A stretch of DNA of 64,000 nt from Sphingomonas astaxanthinifaciens DSM 22298 (GCF_000711715.1 NZ_JONN01000002.1:124001-188000), one strand, 5' to 3'; numbered from the stretch's first letter, positions 8,826-18,972 are shown. Numbers and translations: made by a program. Notes: a model not told the origin generated them from the sequence alone.

Positions 8826-10442
8826 ATGCGTCACCTCCTCCTCGCCGCCGCCGCCCTCGTCGCCACCGCCGCTCCGGCCGCCGCGCAGGGCCCGGCGAAG
8901 CCGCCCAAGCTGATCGTCGCCATCTCGCTCGACCAGTTTTCCGCCGACCTGTTCGATGATTATCGCCCGCACTTCACCGGCGGCTTGAAGCGGCTGGCGG
9001 AGAGCGGGGTGACCTTCTCCAACGGCTACCAGAGCCACGCCGCGACCGAGACCTGTCCCGGTCACTCGACCCTGCTGACCGGCCGCCACCCGGCCAACAC
9101 CCGGATCGTCGCCAACGACTGGATCGACCAGTCCGCCGCGCGGGCCGACAAGACGGTCTATTGCGCCGAGGACGAAAGGGTCCCTGGCTCGACCAGCAGC
9201 GCCTACACCGTCTCGCCCTGGCATCTCGCGGTCACCACGCTCGGCGACCGGCTGAAGGCGGCGAGCCCGCGGAGCCGCAATGTCGCGGTGGCGGGCAAGG
9301 ACCGGGCCGCGATCATGATGGGCGGCCGCGCGGTCGACCAGCGCTGGTATTGGGACGGCAAGAGCTGGGCGACCGACCTCGCCGCCGCGCCCGTGCCGCA
9401 GACCGTCGCCGCGGTGCGCGCCGCCACCCAGCGATTGATCGCCGCGGGTGACGGCCCGCTCGATCCCCCGGCGCTCTGCCAGGCGAGGGCCAAGCGCTAC
9501 GACCTGACCCCGACGCTGAGCGTCGGCGACGGCCGCTTCCCGATGGCCGCGGGCGACTCCCGGGCCTTCCGCAACTCGCCGCGGTTCGACGGCATGACCC
9601 TGGCGCTCGCCATGGGCCTGGTCGGCGAGATGGGGCTGGGCAAGGGCCCGGCCACCGACATCCTTTCGGTCGGCCTCAGCGGCACCGACGTCGTGGGCCA
9701 CGCCTTTGGCCGCGGGGGCCAGGAGATGTGCCTCCAGATGCTCAGCCTCGACCGCGACCTCGGCGGCTTCCTCGACCGGCTCGACCAGACCGGGATCGAC
9801 TATGCCGTGGTCCTCAGCGCCGACCATGGCGGCCTCGACCTCGTCGAGCGGCTGCGCGACCAGGGCAATGCCAGGGCCGCGCGGCTCGACCCCGCTTTCA
9901 GCGTCGATGCCATCGGCAAGCAGCTGGCCGGCCGCATCGGGCGGAGCGGCTCGGTGCTGCTCGGCGGCTCGGTCGGTGACGTCTGGATCGACCGCAGCCT
10001 GTCGCCGGCCGACCGCCGCAAGGTCGAGGCCGGGGCACTCGCCATCGCCAGGGCCCACCCGCAGGTCGAGGCGGTCTTCACCGCGGCCGAGATTGCGGCG
10101 ACCCCGCTACCGAGCGGCGACCCGTCGAAGTGGACGATTCCCCAGCGGCTTCGGGCGAGCTTCGACCCGGCGCGGTCGGGCGACATCCTGGTCGTCCTCA
10201 AGGAATTCATTACCCCCGCCGCCAAGCCCAGCGCGGGCTATGTCGCGGGGCACGGGACGGTGTGGGACTATGACCGCCGGGTGCCGATCCTGTTCGTCGC
10301 CAGGGGCCTCAAGCCCGCCAGCCCCGGCACCGCCACCGACACCGTCGACATATTGCCGACGGTGGCGAGCTGGATCGGGCTCCAAGTGCCCAAGGACAGC
10401 GTCGACGGCGTCTGCCGGAGCGAGGCGGCGCGCTGCCGCTGA
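8826..10442 (+). CDS. Secreted alkaline phosphatase, PhoK/PafA type
   Basis: A 538-residue type I phosphodiesterase/alkaline phosphatase superfamily enzyme. A signal peptide ends near AAAQ (residue 21), so it is exported. Metal and catalytic residues can be seen: Asp36 in ISLDQF, the Thr of TCPGH (residue 76), Asn97, a KDR motif (Lys158 and Arg160) as in the PhoK and PafA enzymes, GTDVVGH, and ADHGG with a further metal His near GHGTVWDYD. PhoK was described from Sphingomonas as a high-activity alkaline phosphatase, and the Lys/Arg pair supports a monoesterase rather than a diesterase. ATG 8826 is chosen because AGGAG lies 7 bases upstream. Confidence 0.88.
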   Translation: MRHLLLAAAALVATAAPAAAQGPAKPPKLIVAISLDQFSADLFDDYRPHFTGGLKRLAESGVTFSNGYQSHAATETCPGHSTLLTGRHPANTRIVANDWIDQSAARADKTVYCAEDERVPGSTSSAYTVSPWHLAVTTLGDRLKAASPRSRNVAVAGKDRAAIMMGGRAVDQRWYWDGKSWATDLAAAPVPQTVAAVRAATQRLIAAGDGPLDPPALCQARAKRYDLTPTLSVGDGRFPMAAGDSRAFRNSPRFDGMTLALAMGLVGEMGLGKGPATDILSVGLSGTDVVGHAFGRGGQEMCLQMLSLDRDLGGFLDRLDQTGIDYAVVLSADHGGLDLVERLRDQGNARAARLDPAFSVDAIGKQLAGRIGRSGSVLLGGSVGDVWIDRSLSPADRRKVEAGALAIARAHPQVEAVFTAAEIAATPLPSGDPSKWTIPQRLRASFDPARSGDILVVLKEFITPAAKPSAGYVAGHGTVWDYDRRVPILFVARGLKPASPGTATDTVDILPTVASWIGLQVPKDSVDGVCRSEAARCR

Positions 10443-10575
10443 GCGGCGCAAAGGTCACAAAGGTCACGTGGTCGGCGAGTCGTTTTCCGCCTCGTGTGAC
10501 CTTCGGTTCGAGTCGTTCTCCCGGATGCCTTAAAACCGCTGCGGTTAGCTAATCACGGCAAATCCTACTTTACAA

Positions 10576-10614
10576 GGTTCGTTCTGCGTGCCTCGACGTC
10601 GCTCGGCACGAACG
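10576..10614. repeat. Degenerate family-A REP-like inverted repeat
   Basis: GGTTCGTTC and GTGCC face GGCAC and GAACG around TCGACGTCGCTC, which resembles a decayed copy of the family-A core. It lies in the 252-base gap between the phosphatase and the dioxygenase. That gap also holds two AAGGTCAC direct repeats (10451 and 10460) facing a GTGACCTT (10496), which may form a stem downstream of the phosphatase. Confidence 0.5.
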
Positions 10615-10694
10615 GGTCTGAGACGTGTCGGGAACAGGAATGTGCGTTCTCGGCGGCGGGGCGGGGTGGGGCTATATCGGGGGCGAGGAGACCA

Positions 10695-11558
10695 ATGATG
10701 GCGTCGTCCACGCGCATGCCCGCCCTGTTCATCGGCCACGGGAGCCCGATGAACACGCTCGAGGAGAATGACTTCACGCGGGCGTGGGGCGCGCTCGGGC
10801 GGGCGCTGCCGCGGCCGCGGGCGGTGCTGTGCGTATCGGCGCACTGGTATATCGGGGCGAGCGCGGTCACCGCGATGCGCTCCCCCCGGACGATCCACGA
10901 TTTCTATGGCTTCACCCGCGAACTGAACGAGTTCCAGTATCCCGCGCCCGGCGACCCGGACATCGCAAGCGAGATCGTCGAGGCGGTGAAGCCGACCTGG
11001 GTCGGGCTCGACAACGACCAGTGGGGCCTCGACCACGGGACGTGGAGCGTGCTCGCCCACCTTTATCCGGAGGCCGACGTGCCGGTGCTCCAGCTGTCGA
11101 TCAATGCGCTGAAGCCGATGGACTATCACCTCAATCTCGGCGCGCAGCTCGATGCCCTGCGCGATTCCGGGGTGATGGTCGTCGCCAGCGGCAATGTCGT
11201 CCACAATTTGCGGATGATGCAGCGGCACCTGCCCGACGGCGCGTTCGACTGGAACGAGCGGTTCGACCGCGCGGTCGAGGAACAGCTGGCCGAGGATCCG
11301 GGCGCGATCCTGCAGCTGATGGATCATGGCGACTATGACAAGGCGGTGCCGACGCCCGACCATTTCATTCCTTTGCTCTATCTCGCTGGCATGGCCCGGG
11401 CGGGGGAGGGGGCGCTCAATCCGCTGGTCCACGGTTTTGCCATGGGGTCGCTGTCGATGACCTGCTATGGCCTGGGGGTCGAGGCGGCGCGGACGATCGA
11501 GGCCGAGGGCGCGGCGACCGTGCCTGACAGGGTGCCTGCGGATCAGTCGAATATCTGA
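10695..11558 (+). CDS. ygiD: Class III extradiol dioxygenase, YgiD/DODA type
   Basis: A 287-residue protein of the LigB superfamily close to YgiD, a zinc-dependent 4,5-DOPA extradiol dioxygenase. Putative metal ligands are His in LFIGHGSPMN (about residue 16), SAHWYIG (about 56) and GLDHGTWS; a further conserved His lies in VASGNVVHNL. The usual length for YgiD is about 260-270, and the extra residues are a C-terminal tail. GAGGAG lies just upstream of the ATG pair at 10695 and 10698. The physiological substrate in bacteria is uncertain, and no aromatic catabolic genes are adjacent. It seems to be a single-gene unit. Confidence 0.88.
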   Translation: MMASSTRMPALFIGHGSPMNTLEENDFTRAWGALGRALPRPRAVLCVSAHWYIGASAVTAMRSPRTIHDFYGFTRELNEFQYPAPGDPDIASEIVEAVKPTWVGLDNDQWGLDHGTWSVLAHLYPEADVPVLQLSINALKPMDYHLNLGAQLDALRDSGVMVVASGNVVHNLRMMQRHLPDGAFDWNERFDRAVEEQLAEDPGAILQLMDHGDYDKAVPTPDHFIPLLYLAGMARAGEGALNPLVHGFAMGSLSMTCYGLGVEAARTIEAEGAATVPDRVPADQSNI

Positions 11559-11718
11559 GATTTTTCAAGCTTTTGGCGACCCCGGCGAAATGCGGCGAAA
11601 GGCCCTTCATTTGCTTGTTGGCGCAAAAGCGGGTAGGGCTTCTCTCGCTATCAGTCGCAACTTGACGGTCTCTGGTGCTTTGCGGCTCCTCACTCCCTCT
11701 CTTTTCGCCTCCTAGCCC

Positions 11719-11743
11719 GGCCCTGCCGGCGTTCGGCGGGGCC
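11719..11743 (+). promoter_or_regulatory. Hairpin in the cold-shock gene leader
   Basis: GGCCCTGCCG (11719-11728) pairs with CGGCGGGGCC (11734-11743) with one G-U wobble and a 5-base loop. It ends about 10 bases before the GAGAGG ribosome-binding sequence of the cold-shock gene. A strong stem in this place could influence temperature-dependent translation; that role is inference. Confidence 0.45.
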
Positions 11744-11763
11744 TCACACGAGAGGAAACTCCC

Positions 11764-11970
11764 ATGATCACCGGAACCGTCAAATTCTTCAACGCCGACA
11801 AGGGCTATGGCTTCATCCAGCCCGAGGACGGCGGCACCGACGCCTTCGTGCACATCAGCGCGGTGGAAGCCGCCGGCATGCGCACGCTCGATCGCGACCA
11901 GCGCGTCCAGTATGAAGTGCAGTCGGGCCGCGACGGCCGCATGAGCGCGGTCAACCTCCAGTCGGCCTGA
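11764..11970 (+). CDS. Cold-shock domain protein (CspA family)
   Basis: A 68-residue single cold-shock domain that binds single-stranded RNA or DNA and melts RNA structure. The RNA-binding motifs are intact: RNP1 KGYGFIQ (residues 14-20) and RNP2 FVHIS (residues 29-33). The ribosome-binding sequence GAGAGGAAA sits 5-12 bases upstream of the ATG. A long leader (about 200 bases without a gene) and a strong terminator directly after the stop make it monocistronic. Which cold-shock paralogue it is cannot be told from sequence alone. Confidence 0.95.
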   Translation: MITGTVKFFNADKGYGFIQPEDGGTDAFVHISAVEAAGMRTLDRDQRVQYEVQSGRDGRMSAVNLQSA

Positions 11971-11979
11971 CCGGGTGAC

Positions 11980-12024
11980 AAGGGCCCGTCCGCGTCTCTC
12001 GCGGGCGGGCCCTTTCCTTTTTTC
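11980..12024 (+). terminator. Rho-independent terminator of the cold-shock gene
   Basis: AAGGGCCCGTCCGCG (11980-11994) pairs over 15 bases, with one G-U, to CGCGGGCGGGCCCTT (12000-12014) around TCTCT. A T-rich run CCTTTTTT follows. It starts 10 bases after the cold-shock stop codon. Confidence 0.9.
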
Positions 12025-12042
12025 CCCCGAGCAGGAGCCCCC

Positions 12043-12234
12043 ATGTCGAACGTCGAATATTATGAAGAGCAGGCCGCCCGCTGCCGCAAGGACGCCGAAG
12101 CCGCGCCGCTCGCCAATGTCCGCGAGCGCCTGCTCCAGTCCGCCATCACCTGGGAAGCCATGGCCGCCCGAATGACGCGCACGCTTGCGCAAAGGGATGT
12201 GAACGAGGCGGCGAAGGCGGCGCGGGAGGGGTAG
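12043..12234 (+). CDS. Small hypothetical protein
   Basis: A 63-residue, probably helical, charged protein beginning MSNVEYYEEQAARCRKDAEA with a later segment RERLLQSAITWEAMAARM. A good AGGAG lies 7 bases upstream of the ATG. I recognise it as the kind of small protein often annotated as hypothetical in sphingomonads (pattern Y-Y-x3-A-x2-C with a W-E-x-M-A helix), but no function is known. It lies directly after the cold-shock terminator, so it needs its own promoter or read-through. It is the last gene before the lower-GC patch. Confidence 0.65.
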   Translation: MSNVEYYEEQAARCRKDAEAAPLANVRERLLQSAITWEAMAARMTRTLAQRDVNEAAKAAREG

Positions 12235-12512
12235 GGCGGTACGAAATTTTTTCGGTCAGTGATCAGACACTTGGTACTAGACGGCCGCCTTCGGTCGCCG
12301 GCGCAAATTAGTTCGGCGAGAGGCAAGAAGACTTCGATGATGGCCCGAGCTTCTGCAACCTCGGCTGGGTAGATGCAGTATCTCGGGTGGCGACGGCGGC
12401 CTGACCGATAGTTCGAGAAAGACCGGTGGTGCCGAAAAAGATAGCACACCGGTCGGAGAAAATACTCGGAAATCGAGGACCTGGCCGCTCGTCTTCAGCA
12501 AGATTAGAGCGA

Positions 12513-13544
12513 CTACTTCGTAGCGGCCAATTGCTGGCTTGGGGACTTTTCCTCGAACACTACGTGCCCAGAGCGCTCAGCTTCGATCCAATTGGCTTTG
12601 CTGGGCTTGGTAGAAAAGACTGCAGAAAAACGCTCTACGACAGTCGGAATAGATTGGCCGAATACGTCGACCGCAGTGATGTCGACCCTGACCGAAATAT
12701 GGAACACTTCTTCCGGTGGAGGCGACCAGTCTTCGTAGCTAGCTTTTACAGTGTATGCGATTCGTTCTTCGGCACCAGCAGCGATTTCGACTTCGAACGG
12801 CGTGGTGCCAGGGAAACGGTCGCTTAGGAACTGATACTCAGAGCCGCTTTGGAACGCGAGTTCCGCAGTGCAGCGGACGTTCCGAGCCGGCGTCTGGCCA
12901 GTGTTTTTCACGAAACAGTTAATGAGGGTCGCTCCGCCTTTCGCGAAACCGATCTGCGCCCTGATGCCCGTGAGGTAGCACCTAACTTGAGCTTCACCGA
13001 TTCGCCGCGCCTCGATTACTGAGCGCTCAGCCGCATCGCCAGCCCGCTTCGTCTCGGCTAGAGTGGCGGCAGCGAGTTCTTTGGCTTCGGAATATTCTCG
13101 ACGCGCACGACGACCGTCGAGCAGGCTGATCCGGTTCCCCCTTCTAGCTTCCCGCAATGCCCTTTCCGTTTGCAGCAACGACCGAAGCAATGCCACCAAG
13201 CCGAGAACACTCAGGACGAGCGAGGCCACACCCCAAAAAACGGCCCAGTAGGCCCAATCTGCGGCGTCTCTAGCGGCCCTTGCGGCATACCATTGAGCGC
13301 AAAGATCGGACCGATTGTTATATTCACCGTCTGCGCATGGCTTCTCGTATTCGCCGCGTTCAGATTGCTTAGCTTGTGCAGATGCAATCTGCCGAAGGGC
13401 CTTAGTTACCTCGTCGGCGCCGTGATTCTGCTTCTGTCTTGAGTCTGTATTTGAGGAAGTGGGGGCCCCTTTAACGGCAGCTTGAGACGGACTGGTCGCC
13501 ATGGCCAAACAGAGGGCAATAGTCCCGGCATGAATACGCTTCAC
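12513..13544 (-). CDS. Accessory membrane-anchored hypothetical protein
   Basis: A 343-residue protein with a signal peptide (MKRIHAGTIALCLAMATSPSQA), an extracytoplasmic stretch with two Cys (residues about 68-82), one strong transmembrane helix (about 98-122), a helical charged region (about 125-190), and then a C-terminal beta-rich domain with motifs such as NCFVKNTGQTPARNVRC. That last pattern (N-x-G-x-T-P-A-x-N) is common in single-pass proteins of mobile or accessory regions in many Proteobacteria. Codon use is less GC-biased than the neighbours, and the gene is isolated, flanked by gene-poor DNA, so recent acquisition is likely. The function is unknown. Confidence 0.75.
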   Translation of the reverse strand: MKRIHAGTIALCLAMATSPSQAAVKGAPTSSNTDSRQKQNHGADEVTKALRQIASAQAKQSERGEYEKPCADGEYNNRSDLCAQWYAARAARDAADWAYWAVFWGVASLVLSVLGLVALLRSLLQTERALREARRGNRISLLDGRRARREYSEAKELAAATLAETKRAGDAAERSVIEARRIGEAQVRCYLTGIRAQIGFAKGGATLINCFVKNTGQTPARNVRCTAELAFQSGSEYQFLSDRFPGTTPFEVEIAAGAEERIAYTVKASYEDWSPPPEEVFHISVRVDITAVDVFGQSIPTVVERFSAVFSTKPSKANWIEAERSGHVVFEEKSPSQQLAATK

Positions 13545-13586
13545 TTGGTCCCCCCGGTGAACTTATTGGGGAGTGTAAGTAAGGCA

Positions 13587-13612
13587 GACCCCGGATCAAG
13601 TCCGGGGTGACG
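13587..13612. repeat. Single family-B REP element
   Basis: GACCCCGGATCAAGTCCGGGGTGACG is reduced here to its core, CCGGATCAAGTCCGG, an imperfect palindrome. The inverted form CCGGACTTGATCCGG recurs at 28.7 and 31.8 kb. Confidence 0.8.
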
Positions 13613-13720
13613 GGGGACGACGAAGAAGCTGCAAGTGTCAAATCCCTCTGGTCTGCTCTAGCTGCCCTCCTCATCAATGGGGGAGAGCGCGGTTGGCGAC
13701 CAGCAAGAGGTGGCGAGGGC

Positions 13721-13745
13721 CGTCACGGGAGTGAATCCCGTGACG
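13721..13745. other. Perfect hairpin, 10-bp arms
   Basis: CGTCACGGGA and TCCCGTGACG flank the loop GTGAA. It lies between the accessory membrane gene and the end of rpoD. It could be a bidirectional terminator stem without a T-run, or a mobile-element scar. Confidence 0.6.
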
Positions 13746-13852
13746 TCAGTCCTGTCCCGCTGACGCGGGCAGGCTGGCCGGCATTTGCGCTCTCTGCGCG
13801 CTGCTCCGGCGGGCGCTAGGCGCCCGGCGTCGCTGCGCTCGGGCGCTCCTGC

Positions 13853-15892
<2,040 letters not shown>

Positions 15893-15907
15893 GGTTGGGT
15901 GCTGCGC

Positions 15908-17770
15908 TTAATCGGGATTGCTGAAATCTGCCAGTCTCTTGATGGTCTCTTGATTCGCCTGCGCCAGCCGATGCTGTTCGGCCACAGCCGCCTCGTCTCC
16001 CTCGGCCACCCGCCGCGTCGCTGTCGCCAGCGCAATGGCGATTTCCCGCCGTGCGCCGAGCAGCTCGATCACGGCCTTGAGGTCGGCCCGGCCGCGTGCC
16101 GGATCGGTCTCGTTGCGGTTGAAGGAGAAGACCACGCCCGTTCCACGCTGCACCTCTGACAGGAGCTTGGCGGTCCGAGCTTCCGACAAGATGGGAAGAA
16201 GCCCCTGCGAATCAAGGGGGCGGCCCGAGAGCGCGGCGTCGAGCAGCCTCTGCTTCAGCGCCTCGGCGACAGGATCGGCGAAGGGGAGGGCGCCCAGCAG
16301 TTCGGCTTCCTCCATCAGGAGGTCGGGGAAAAGGGTGAGCCCGGCGGCGATGGCGCGGGCCTCGTGGGGGCCGACGCTGTCGCGGCCGATCGCCAGTGTC
16401 GCATCCTCGAGCGGCTTTTCAGGCGGCACGAAGCCCTTGCCCTTGACCCAGGTCCCGCGGCGCTGGGGGGTGAAAGGAGCGCCGGGCGAGGGCGCGGCCC
16501 CGCGATCGCGGCGGGTCAGCGCGAAGAAGCGCTCCATCCACTCGTCGCGGTAGAGCTGCGACAGCGAGCGGTCGCCGATCGCGGCGGCATGGTCGATCAG
16601 CCGCTGCTTGAGGCCCGCGCGCTGCTCGGGCGTGGCGAGCGGGGTGGCGTCGACCTCGTGGCGCCACAGGCGGTCGACCAGCGGCTCGGGGGCGGCGAGC
16701 AACGCCTCGACCGCGTCGCGGCCGCCCGAGTTGACGAGGTCGTCGGGATCCTGCCCCTCGGGCAGCGCGACGAAGGAGAGGGTGCGCTCGGGGCCGAGCA
16801 TCGGCAGCGCGCGGGCGGCGGCGCGGATCGCGGCCTTCTGCCCGGCGGCGTCGCCGTCGAAGCAGAGGATGGGCGAGGGGTCCATCCTCCATAATAGCTC
16901 GAGCTGGCGTTCGGTGAGCGCGGTACCGTTGGGCGCGACGACCTCGGCAATCCCGCCGCGGTCGAGCCCGATCACGTCCATATAGCCCTCGACCACGATC
17001 AGCCGCTTGGAGGCCCTCGAGGCGGGGGAGGCGCGGTCGATGTTGTAGAGCGAACTCCCCTTGTCGAAGAGGACGGTCTCGGGGGAGTTGAGATATTTGG
17101 GTTCGCCGGCCCCGAGGATCCGCCCGCCGAAGCCGATCACCCGGCCGCGGGCATCGCGGATCGGGATCATCAGCCGCCCGCGGAAGCGGTCATAGGGCTC
17201 CTTCTTCGGTTCGTCCTCGATCCGGATGAGGAGGCCGCACTCGATCAGCTTGTCGTCGCCATGGCGTTCGAGCGCTTTCCTCAGCCCGTTGCGGCGGTCG
17301 GGGGCGAAGCCGATCCCGAAGCGCTTGATCGCCGCCGCGCCGATGCCGCGCTTGCTGCAGTAGGCGCGGGCCTCGGCGCCATCGATCCCGTCGAGCTGCT
17401 CGGCGAACCAGGCAGCCGCATCGGCCATGACGTCGTGGAGCGTCGCCTGGCGCTTGGCCTTTTCCTGCGCGCGCGGGTCGGCGGCGGGGACCTCGAGCCC
17501 GGCGGCGGCGGCAAGCTCCTTCACCGCGTCCATGAAGGGGAGGCCGCGATTCTCGGTCAGGAACCGGATCGCGTCGCCATGCGCGCCGCAGCCGAAGCAA
17601 TGGTAGAAATGCTTCTCGTCGTTGACGGTGAAGCTCGGGGTCTTCTCGTTGTGGAACGGGCAGCAGGCCTTCCACTCACGGCCCGCGCGGAGGAGCTTGA
17701 CGTGCGGAGAGATGACCGCGCTGAGCGTGGTCCGGGCGCGCAGTTCGTCGAGGAAGGAGGGGGTCAGCAT
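15908..17770 (-). CDS. dnaG: DNA primase
   Basis: The 620-residue primase that makes RNA primers at the replication fork. The N-terminal zinc domain has CPFHNEKTPSF and YHCFGCG (ligands Cys37, His40, Cys58, Cys61). The catalytic core contains the Toprim signature VVEGYMDVIGLDR at about residues 260-272 and FDGDAAGQKA (about 310). The C-terminal helicase-interaction region is divergent, as usual. The ATG at 17770 opens MLTPSFLDELRARTTL, the standard beginning. It is the first gene of dnaG-rpoD. A REP pair lies immediately upstream, between it and a GIY-YIG gene on the same strand. Confidence 0.98.
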   Translation of the reverse strand: MLTPSFLDELRARTTLSAVISPHVKLLRAGREWKACCPFHNEKTPSFTVNDEKHFYHCFGCGAHGDAIRFLTENRGLPFMDAVKELAAAAGLEVPAADPRAQEKAKRQATLHDVMADAAAWFAEQLDGIDGAEARAYCSKRGIGAAAIKRFGIGFAPDRRNGLRKALERHGDDKLIECGLLIRIEDEPKKEPYDRFRGRLMIPIRDARGRVIGFGGRILGAGEPKYLNSPETVLFDKGSSLYNIDRASPASRASKRLIVVEGYMDVIGLDRGGIAEVVAPNGTALTERQLELLWRMDPSPILCFDGDAAGQKAAIRAAARALPMLGPERTLSFVALPEGQDPDDLVNSGGRDAVEALLAAPEPLVDRLWRHEVDATPLATPEQRAGLKQRLIDHAAAIGDRSLSQLYRDEWMERFFALTRRDRGAAPSPGAPFTPQRRGTWVKGKGFVPPEKPLEDATLAIGRDSVGPHEARAIAAGLTLFPDLLMEEAELLGALPFADPVAEALKQRLLDAALSGRPLDSQGLLPILSEARTAKLLSEVQRGTGVVFSFNRNETDPARGRADLKAVIELLGARREIAIALATATRRVAEGDEAAVAEQHRLAQANQETIKRLADFSNPD

Positions 17771-17783
17771 GGGGCGGTGAGGG

Positions 17784-17865
17784 CGTCCTTCGACTTCGCT
17801 CAGGACGAACGAGGATTCGGGATCATCTTACACGGTTCGTTCGTGCTGAGCGAAGTCGAAGCACG
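17784..17865. repeat. Inverted pair of family-A REP elements
   Basis: The core TTCGACTTCGCTCAG lies at about 17790-17804, and its inverse CTGAGCGAAGTCGAA at about 17846-17860. The second copy encodes the C-terminal residues of the leftward GIY-YIG protein; the first falls in the gap before dnaG. Confidence 0.9.
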
Positions 17866-18153
17866 CTCGTGCGGCGGCTCCGACAGCGCCTTGATGGTCT
17901 CCCAATCGCCGATAATCAGCGCTTCCTTCTTCGCGCGGGTCCAGCCCTTGATGCGTCGCTCGAACGCGAGCGCCTCTTCGCGCCTGCCCGTAGACTCGGA
18001 CCAGACAAGACGGACTGGCCGACGCCTGCGCGTGTAGCCCTCGTGCAGGCCGTCCTGATGCTCGGCCAGCCGCTTCTCGAGGTCGTCGGTTTGTCCGACA
18101 TAGTAAGAGCCGTCCGAACAGCGCAGCATGTAGACCCAGAAATGCAGTTGCAT
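17800..18153 (-). CDS. GIY-YIG nuclease family protein with REP-encoded C-terminus
   Basis: A 117-residue protein with a full GIY-YIG core: WVYMLRCSDGSYYVGQTDDLEKRL (the Y and Y-V-G core at about residues 8-20), the conserved EH (about 31), RRP-type basic residues, and AFERRIKGWTRAKKEALI with the catalytic Glu. This is the small YhbQ-like family, usually 85-100 residues, of uncertain role in DNA processing. The last 20 or so residues (RASTSLSTNE onward) are encoded by an adjoining REP pair, so the original stop was probably lost or displaced by the repeat. A REP cluster also lies immediately upstream. Confidence 0.88.
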   Translation of the reverse strand: MQLHFWVYMLRCSDGSYYVGQTDDLEKRLAEHQDGLHEGYTRRRRPVRLVWSESTGRREEALAFERRIKGWTRAKKEALIIGDWETIKALSEPPHERASTSLSTNEPCKMIPNPRSS

Positions 18154-18171
18154 GTGGAGGCGTTCGCGCCC

Positions 18172-18360
18172 GCGCCCTTCGACTTCGCTCAGGGCGAACG
18201 ATGAGGGGATGGACGGCTTGGTGCAAGCGCCCTTCGACTTCGCTCAGGGCGAACGATGAGGGGATGGACGGCTTGGTGCAAGCGCCCTTCGATTTCGCTC
18301 AGGGCGAACGAGATCCGTTACGCAATCAATCTCGTTCGTGCTGAGCGAAGTCGAAGCACG
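18172..18360. repeat. Family-A REP cluster with a 55-bp tandem duplication
   Basis: A 55-base unit (18172-18226) that begins with a REP core and ends GGGATGGACGGCTTGGTGCAA is repeated exactly at 18227-18281. A third, partial copy follows at 18282-18311 with one change (GATTTC for GACTTC). An inverted core closes the block at about 18331-18360. The cluster lies between yqeY and the GIY-YIG gene. Confidence 0.92.
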
Positions 18361-18371
18361 CTGGCCGAACC

Positions 18372-18827
18372 TCAGCCCGCCAGCGCCCCTTTCACCAGTC
18401 CGCTCGCCCGCGCGGGTTCGATGCTGGTGCCCAGCCGTTCCTTCACCGCGGCCATCACCCGGCCCATGTCCTTCATGCTCGACGCGCCCAGTTCGGCGAT
18501 GATCTCGCGGACCTTGGCCGAAGCCTCCTCGTCGGACAGCTGCGCGGGGAGGAACCGTTCGATGACCGCGATCTCGGCTTCTTCCTGGGCGGCGAGTTCC
18601 TCGCGGTTGCCTTGGCGGTACATGGTGACCGACTCGCGGCGCTGCTTGATCATCTTCTGGAGGACTTCGGTGACCAGCGCGTCGTCGTCGACCGGGGCGG
18701 CGGCGGTGCGCAGCTCGATGTCGCGGTTCTTGATCGCGCTCTGGATCAGGCGGATGGTGGCGGTGCTGGCCTTGTCACCGCCCTTCATGGCGGTGACGAG
18801 GGCGGTCTTGATGGTGTCTCGGATCAT
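18372..18827 (-). CDS. GatB/YqeY domain protein
   Basis: A 151-residue protein equivalent to the tail domain of GatB: MIRDTIKTALVTAMKGGDKAST, KMIKQRRESVTMYRQGNREELA, EIAVIERFLPAQLSDEE and the C-terminal GRVMAAVKERLG. Stand-alone YqeY proteins may bind tRNA or assist amidation, but their role is not settled. It is divergent from carA across about 145 bases, which must hold both promoters; two TTGACC sequences (18857 and 18892 regions) are possible -35 elements. It has a complete gatCAB in the same window. Confidence 0.92.
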   Translation of the reverse strand: MIRDTIKTALVTAMKGGDKASTATIRLIQSAIKNRDIELRTAAAPVDDDALVTEVLQKMIKQRRESVTMYRQGNREELAAQEEAEIAVIERFLPAQLSDEEASAKVREIIAELGASSMKDMGRVMAAVKERLGTSIEPARASGLVKGALAG

Positions 18828-18972
18828 GGAAAAGCCCGTTAATCATCAACGCTCCCGTTGACCATCCTTCGAGGTTTTTGGATGCGCGCAGTTGACCAGC
18901 ACCGCGCGAAGCCCTAGCGGCGGCGGCTTAGCGACATCGCCAAAAACCCTGATCGAAGGAGCCCTCCTGCCG

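Larger units (their letters stand above)
13545..13852. other. 308-base gene-free stretch with palindromes
   Basis: No credible gene is seen. The stretch holds a single family-B REP element (13587-13612), a perfect 10-bp hairpin CGTCACGGGA/TCCCGTGACG (13721-13745), and near 13812-13826 the palindrome GGGCGC-TAG-GCGCCC, which lies downstream of rpoD and may contribute to its transcript end. A 70-codon open frame on the plus strand overlaps these repeats and has no convincing coding character. Confidence 0.6.

Noticed and set aside
7200..10058. A 952-codon open frame antisense to gatB and the phosphatase
   Set aside because: It spans two well-supported genes on the other strand and shows only low-complexity translation.
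12426..12827. A 133-codon plus-strand frame in the low-GC patch
   Set aside because: It mostly overlaps the leftward membrane protein gene, lacks a ribosome-binding site and has no recognisable motif.
13607..13819. A 70-codon plus-strand frame upstream of the end of rpoD
   Set aside because: It is made of palindromes and a REP flank, with low-complexity translation.
18172..18360. CRISPR array
   Set aside because: The units are directly adjacent 55-base copies with no spacers and contain REP cores; no cas genes are seen.
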